From assembly GCA_963716125.1 (NCBI GenBank), contig OY970294.1:1922001-1986000 (forward strand): a DNA stretch of 64,000 nucleotides, read 5' to 3'. A program made the position numbers and the translations under genes. Positions 60,710-64,000 of the stretch are shown piece after piece. This DNA is from Acidiluteibacter sp963716125 (GTDB taxonomy: Bacteria; Bacteroidota; Bacteroidia; Flavobacteriales_E; Vicingaceae). How positions within the stretch are numbered: the first letter of the stretch is position 1; the number at the start of each line of letters is the position of its first letter. The notes beneath the pieces are model-generated. The model worked only from the letters and a program-made list of their open reading frames with translations. It made no database searches and was not told the DNA's origin.

Positions 60710-61432
60710 TTACTCCTTAACTGAATACTCAAAAATATCTTGAGAGTAATTTGAAGTAATTTTAATTTGATAATTACCGTTTTCTAAACTATTATTCAAA
60801 AACATACGGTAATTAAAAAGATTGTATTCTGAATCGATATTAATGGTTTGCGTATCGTAATAATTTCCTTCTGCATCCATTACATCTACTTGATAAAAAC
60901 CTACATAAGGTTTTAAGATGCTGAAAGTTATTTCTTTACTATTACTTGTAGCATTTATAATTTCGGTTTTCACATTATAAAAATCCGCTGGTATCACAGA
61001 AATGGTTTTTACAACTTCTGCCGTTCCTCCAGCTTCAATCTTTTTAATTCTTAAATAATTAATTCCATATTTTAAGGGTGCTACTTCATCTACATACTCT
61101 AGTATTTTAGTGCTATCTGTAGTTCCTTCAATCATATCAATAGTTTTGAAATTGATATGATCACTGCTTATTTCAACTGTAAAGAAGGCATTTTCTATTT
61201 CGTTGATAGAAGTCCACTTAACATCTATTTGATTGTTATCATTGAATTTTGCAGTAAAATCTAGTAGATTAAATGAAAGTACACTATTTGCAGATTTAAC
61301 TTCATTAATTGGTTTAGAATTATTTAAAGTGCTTTCGTTGCTTATTGTCGCCAAACTGTTTATTGAATTACTTTGAGCAAATCCCAAAGTACCTGATAAA
61401 AGTAGAGTGAAAATTGTTAAACTTCGTTTCAT
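60710..61432 (-). CDS. Secreted protein paralogous to its upstream neighbour, without a canonical PNP motif
   Basis: 240 residues. Signal peptide MKRSLTIFTLLLSGTLGFA. The mature part FTAKFNDNNQIDVKWTSINE through FFTVEISSDHINFKTIDMIE and NYLRIKKIEAGGTAEVVKTI is the Fn3-like domain seen just before T9SS sorting domains. The end YRMFLNNSLENGNYQIKITS resembles a sorting domain, but the usual NPxP/PNPG motif is replaced by NATSNSKE. Closely related to the C-terminal half of the 61593-62816 product, so the pair arose by duplication. Confidence 0.72.
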   Translation of the reverse strand: MKRSLTIFTLLLSGTLGFAQSNSINSLATISNESTLNNSKPINEVKSANSVLSFNLLDFTAKFNDNNQIDVKWTSINEIENAFFTVEISSDHINFKTIDMIEGTTDSTKILEYVDEVAPLKYGINYLRIKKIEAGGTAEVVKTISVIPADFYNVKTEIINATSNSKEITFSILKPYVGFYQVDVMDAEGNYYDTQTINIDSEYNLFNYRMFLNNSLENGNYQIKITSNYSQDIFEYSVKE

Positions 61433-61592
61433 CTTATTGTTTTCTCATTGTTTACGATGATAAAACAGGAGAGTTCGAAAATATAGACTAAAATCCATTT
61501 TTAGTCGATGAAAAACTATATTTGGTCTATGAGTGGATGAGTTTATTTTGGCTATTTCAAATCAAATAACAATTGAATCAGTGAATTGAGAA

Positions 61593-62816
61593 CTAATTAA
61601 CAATATATTTTTTAATTTCTTGCGTATAATCAGAGGCTATCTTTATAAAATAAATTCCTTTAGATAAAGGTTTATTAAAAAACATTCTAAAACTATAAGT
61701 ACTATATTCTGAATCTATGTAAATATGTTTAGTGTCATGATAATTTCCGTTAACATCTATTATTTCAATTCTATAAGCTCCAACATAAGGTTTATGTAAG
61801 CTTATCTTCACTTCCTTACCATTACCAGGGTTTGGAAATATTTCGGTTTGAAGATTGTAAAAAGTATTAGGATGAACAGCAACTATTTTAAAAGTTTCAG
61901 ATTTTCCATCATAGTCTGTTTGTTTGAGTCTTAAATAGTTTACACCATCGTACAACGGATTTAATGCTGTGCTGTAATTCTTTTTAATAGAACTGTTTCC
62001 TGCTCCATTAACCTTCGCAATTGGACTAAAGTTTACTGCATCATTACTAATTTCAACAGTAAAATATTCATTGTTTATTTCAGATAATGTCGTCCATTTA
62101 ACTTCAATTTGATTGTTCTCGTTAAACTCTGCCGTAAACTCTGTTAAACTAATAGGTAAAGGTGTGCCGTTTCCATAGGTACAAGAACTAGGGCAATTCA
62201 TAGAAGATCCAAAAATAGTAGAAGAATTGGTGGTTTGCACCATGCCATCAACTTGCAAAAATCCAGTTCCTGATATGGTTGAAGTGTTGGTGCTTCTGTA
62301 ATCTCCTTTCACAATTATATTTCCATCTACTAGAGCTTGAACTTCATTGGACAAATTTAAATTGCCTTCAATAATCATTACGGCGCAAGATTCTATGGTA
62401 AGCTTAGTTTGATTACTAAATTTTGTATTTCCACCTATTCTTAAAGTATCACAACCTCTCAAAATAATTTCACCATTATTTGAAACACTAAAATTTCCTT
62501 CAATACTTAGGTTTCCACCGATATCAAATTTACTAGCACCTGATAACCTAATATTGTATTTACTCCCACCAATTGGATCAGTAACAGAACCATTGTTAAT
62601 GGTATATGCTGTAGTGCTCGACAAAGAGAGATTGGTATTTAAAGTCATATTATTGGCAATGTTGGCTATGTCTTGATATCCAGGAACTCCATTCGTCCAA
62701 TTGCCATTGGTATTCCATAAACCATCATTGGTAGTTGCTGTGTTTTGTGCAAAAGACGCAAAATTGATGCTTTGAAATAGAATGAATAGGGTAAAGGTTA
62801 TAATTTGACGTTTCAT
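61593..62816 (-). CDS. T9SS-sorted secreted protein with beta-helix-like N-terminus
   Basis: 407 residues. Signal peptide MKRQIITFTLFILFQSINFA. Then NGLWNTNGNWTNGVPGYQDI and the repeats LRIGGNTKFSNQTKLTIESC and MIIEGNLNLSNEVQALVDGN form a beta-helix typical of Bacteroidota adhesins. The Fn3-like part FTAEFNENNQIEVKWTTLSE leads into the T9SS domain: VEISNDAVNFS, EIFPNPGNGKEVKISLH, and GIYFIKIASDYTQE. Probably surface-attached or released via T9SS. Lies 160 bp upstream of its shorter paralogue. Confidence 0.85.
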   Translation of the reverse strand: MKRQIITFTLFILFQSINFASFAQNTATTNDGLWNTNGNWTNGVPGYQDIANIANNMTLNTNLSLSSTTAYTINNGSVTDPIGGSKYNIRLSGASKFDIGGNLSIEGNFSVSNNGEIILRGCDTLRIGGNTKFSNQTKLTIESCAVMIIEGNLNLSNEVQALVDGNIIVKGDYRSTNTSTISGTGFLQVDGMVQTTNSSTIFGSSMNCPSSCTYGNGTPLPISLTEFTAEFNENNQIEVKWTTLSEINNEYFTVEISNDAVNFSPIAKVNGAGNSSIKKNYSTALNPLYDGVNYLRLKQTDYDGKSETFKIVAVHPNTFYNLQTEIFPNPGNGKEVKISLHKPYVGAYRIEIIDVNGNYHDTKHIYIDSEYSTYSFRMFFNKPLSKGIYFIKIASDYTQEIKKYIVN

Positions 62817-62930
62817 AGCTTCTTTTTTTATTAAAATACGAAATTACTTGCATTAAGATCGAAATCATAGCCGATTGCAGGTATCTTTTCGATAAAAACA
62901 CAGCTTTGTCCTTTAAGTGGCAGAGAAAAA

Positions 62931-63497
62931 TCAAATTAAAGCTTGAGAAATGGAAGGCTGCAATTGTGGTAAAATATCTTTTTGAAACCAATCATTCTTT
63001 TTCATCCAAATATTATTTCTAGGTGAGGGGTGGGGCAAAACTATGTATTTGGGCAGATATTCTTCAAAATTAAAAACCCTTTCGGTGAGTGTTCTTTTAT
63101 CTTTTAAGTAATAATCTTGAGCATATTTTCTAATTAGCAGGAGGGTTTTTACTTGTGGCATTTGAGTTAATAACTTTTGATGCCAAAGGGGAGCACATTC
63201 TTTTCTTGGTGGCAGGTCTCCACTTTTACCTTTACCAGGATAGCAAAAACCCATTGGGATAATTCCGATTTTTGGATTATTGTAAAATTGAGATTTATCC
63301 AAACCCATCCATTCTCTCAGTCGATCTCCACTTTTGTCATTCCAAGGTATTCCACTATTATGAACCGCCAAACCTGGTGCTTGACCCACTATTATAATTC
63401 TATTTTCAGAATGAGCATACAACACAGGATTAGCTCCTAATGGTAGAAAAGGCTCACATAAAGTGCATTTTTTTATTTCGGATAGAAGGGTTTTCAA
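62931..63497 (-). CDS. Uracil-DNA glycosylase family protein
   Basis: 188 residues. VGQAPGLAVHNSGIPWNDKS is motif A of the UDG superfamily, and PHPSPRNNIW is motif B near the C-terminus. Cysteines at 11, 14, 85 and 101 (CTLC, GFCYPG, KECAP) are spaced like the four ligands of a 4Fe-4S cluster in family 4 enzymes, though this is inference. It would excise uracil or related bases from DNA for base-excision repair. It follows the small membrane protein gene by 17 bp. Confidence 0.85.
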   Translation of the reverse strand: MKTLLSEIKKCTLCEPFLPLGANPVLYAHSENRIIIVGQAPGLAVHNSGIPWNDKSGDRLREWMGLDKSQFYNNPKIGIIPMGFCYPGKGKSGDLPPRKECAPLWHQKLLTQMPQVKTLLLIRKYAQDYYLKDKRTLTERVFNFEEYLPKYIVLPHPSPRNNIWMKKNDWFQKDILPQLQPSISQALI

Positions 63498-63513
63498 TTG
63501 TTATAGTTTTTAT

Positions 63514-63801
63514 TTAAAAGAATGCCCAAATATACACCTCCGACAACAACCATATAAAAAGTGCCGTTACAATTATTGTCACCACTGAAACCATTATTTT
63601 TCTTTTCTTCTCATGAACAATTCTAGCTTTAATTTTTAATTTTAAAGCTTTCATCTCATTAGGTGTTAATTTTTTATCTTCAAGGTTGCCTTCTTTTTTG
63701 GCCTTAGAAATCTCAGACTTCAATCTAAAATAAGCTCCACGCTTGTTTCTCAATGCAGCATTGTCAACTAATCTATTATATCCATCAACCCCATGTGCCA
63801 T
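63514..63801 (-). CDS. Small basic membrane-anchored protein
   Basis: 95 residues. Soluble, highly basic N-terminal part (RNKRGAYFRLKSEISKAKKE, MKALKLKIKARIVHEKKRKI) with one C-terminal transmembrane helix (MVSVVTIIVTALFIWLLSEV). I do not recognise a named family. The charged N-terminus would face the cytoplasm and could bind nucleic acid or membranes. It precedes the UDG gene on the same strand. Confidence 0.6.
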   Translation of the reverse strand: MAHGVDGYNRLVDNAALRNKRGAYFRLKSEISKAKKEGNLEDKKLTPNEMKALKLKIKARIVHEKKRKIMVSVVTIIVTALFIWLLSEVYIWAFF

Positions 63802-63929
63802 TATTTAATTTTTTATGAAATATCAGTTGGAGAGACCTTAGAGCTAGATACTAAAGATTAGTTTTCTTCATTAACAACTTAAAAATAAATAATTATAAAT
63901 TATCAATTGTCAATTCTCCACTGTAGTTG

Positions 63930-64000
63930 TTATTTAAATATAATCTTATGACTAATATTATCTGTGTCAGTACTAATTTTTAAAACATAAACGCCATTGT
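63930..64000 (-). CDS. C-terminus of a T9SS-sorted protein (starts beyond window)
   Basis: The visible last residues NGVYVLKISTDTDNISHKII followed by FK and a stop at 63930-63932 match the end of T9SS type A sorting domains (GVYVLKI ... KIIF). The 5' part lies beyond the right edge. The protein would be exported and attached to the surface. Confidence 0.78.
   Translation of the reverse strand, partial: NGVYVLKISTDTDNISHKIIFK

Overview
The window is visibly AT-rich and comes from a member of the phylum Bacteroidota. The evidence is several type IX secretion (T9SS) sorting domains, a GWxTD-family protein, the TIGR03915/TIGR03916 DNA-repair pair, Bacteroidota-style TAnnTTTG -7 boxes before tRNA genes, and many short SCKK/SCG-type lipoproteins. 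I cannot name the genus.

Layout. 1-5.8 kb: a glycosyltransferase running off the left edge, a GWxTD protein, tRNA-Ser(UGA) followed by palindromes and low-complexity DNA, a toxin-antitoxin pair with a frameshifted PIN toxin between two copies of a repeat, a CDF metal transporter and a PNPOx-like protein. 5.9-11.7 kb: a four-gene ligase-associated DNA-repair cluster (exonuclease, ATP-dependent ligase, Lhr-like helicase, PdeM phosphoesterase). 11.9-17.3 kb: small lipoproteins, including a tandem duplication that carries a fossil piece of the neighbouring gene, plus purT, a CoA-binding protein and membrane proteins. 17.3-25.4 kb: two consecutive T9SS surface-protein genes, each split by a different insertion sequence (IS5 family, IS1595 family). 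Both can be rejoined in frame across target-site duplications, and the second also has an in-frame stop. 25.8-37.8 kb: cyclophilin, two NlpC/P60 hydrolases, a frameshifted thiolase, a PgpH-like HD protein, a peptide ABC transporter with frameshifted oppB, and the TIGR03915/03916 pair.

38.1-42.0 kb is the most unusual region. tRNA-Ser(GCU) is followed by three 112-bp repeats (two degenerate tRNA-Pro-like copies, then an intact tRNA-Pro(UGG)) and then ten nearly identical 349-bp units. Each unit carries a terminator, a 77-aa GIY-YIG nuclease gene and a 3' tRNA-like tail whose T-arm, acceptor strand and CCA match the intact tRNA-Pro. This looks like a minimal tRNA-seated nuclease cassette that has been stacked or amplified.

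42.4-55.1 kb is a type I restriction-modification island on the minus strand: hsdM, a full hsdS, a one-TRD S-like protein and hsdR, with DUF3010, GNAT-like, Schlafen/AlbA_2, YgjP-like, UDG-like and diverged GIY-YIG-like genes. The Schlafen gene is flanked by direct repeats. 55.4-57.8 kb holds a small protein, a membrane protein, a histidine kinase and a NarL-type regulator. 57.8-59.0 kb is a non-coding stretch of nested repeats with an 8-bp phased degenerate repeat. 59.0-64 kb: a HerA-like ATPase, two related secreted proteins, a uracil-DNA glycosylase-family protein, a small membrane protein and the end of another T9SS protein.

Three genes (PIN toxin, thiolase, oppB) each carry one extra base. 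These may be real pseudogenes or sequencing error, and I flag both possibilities.
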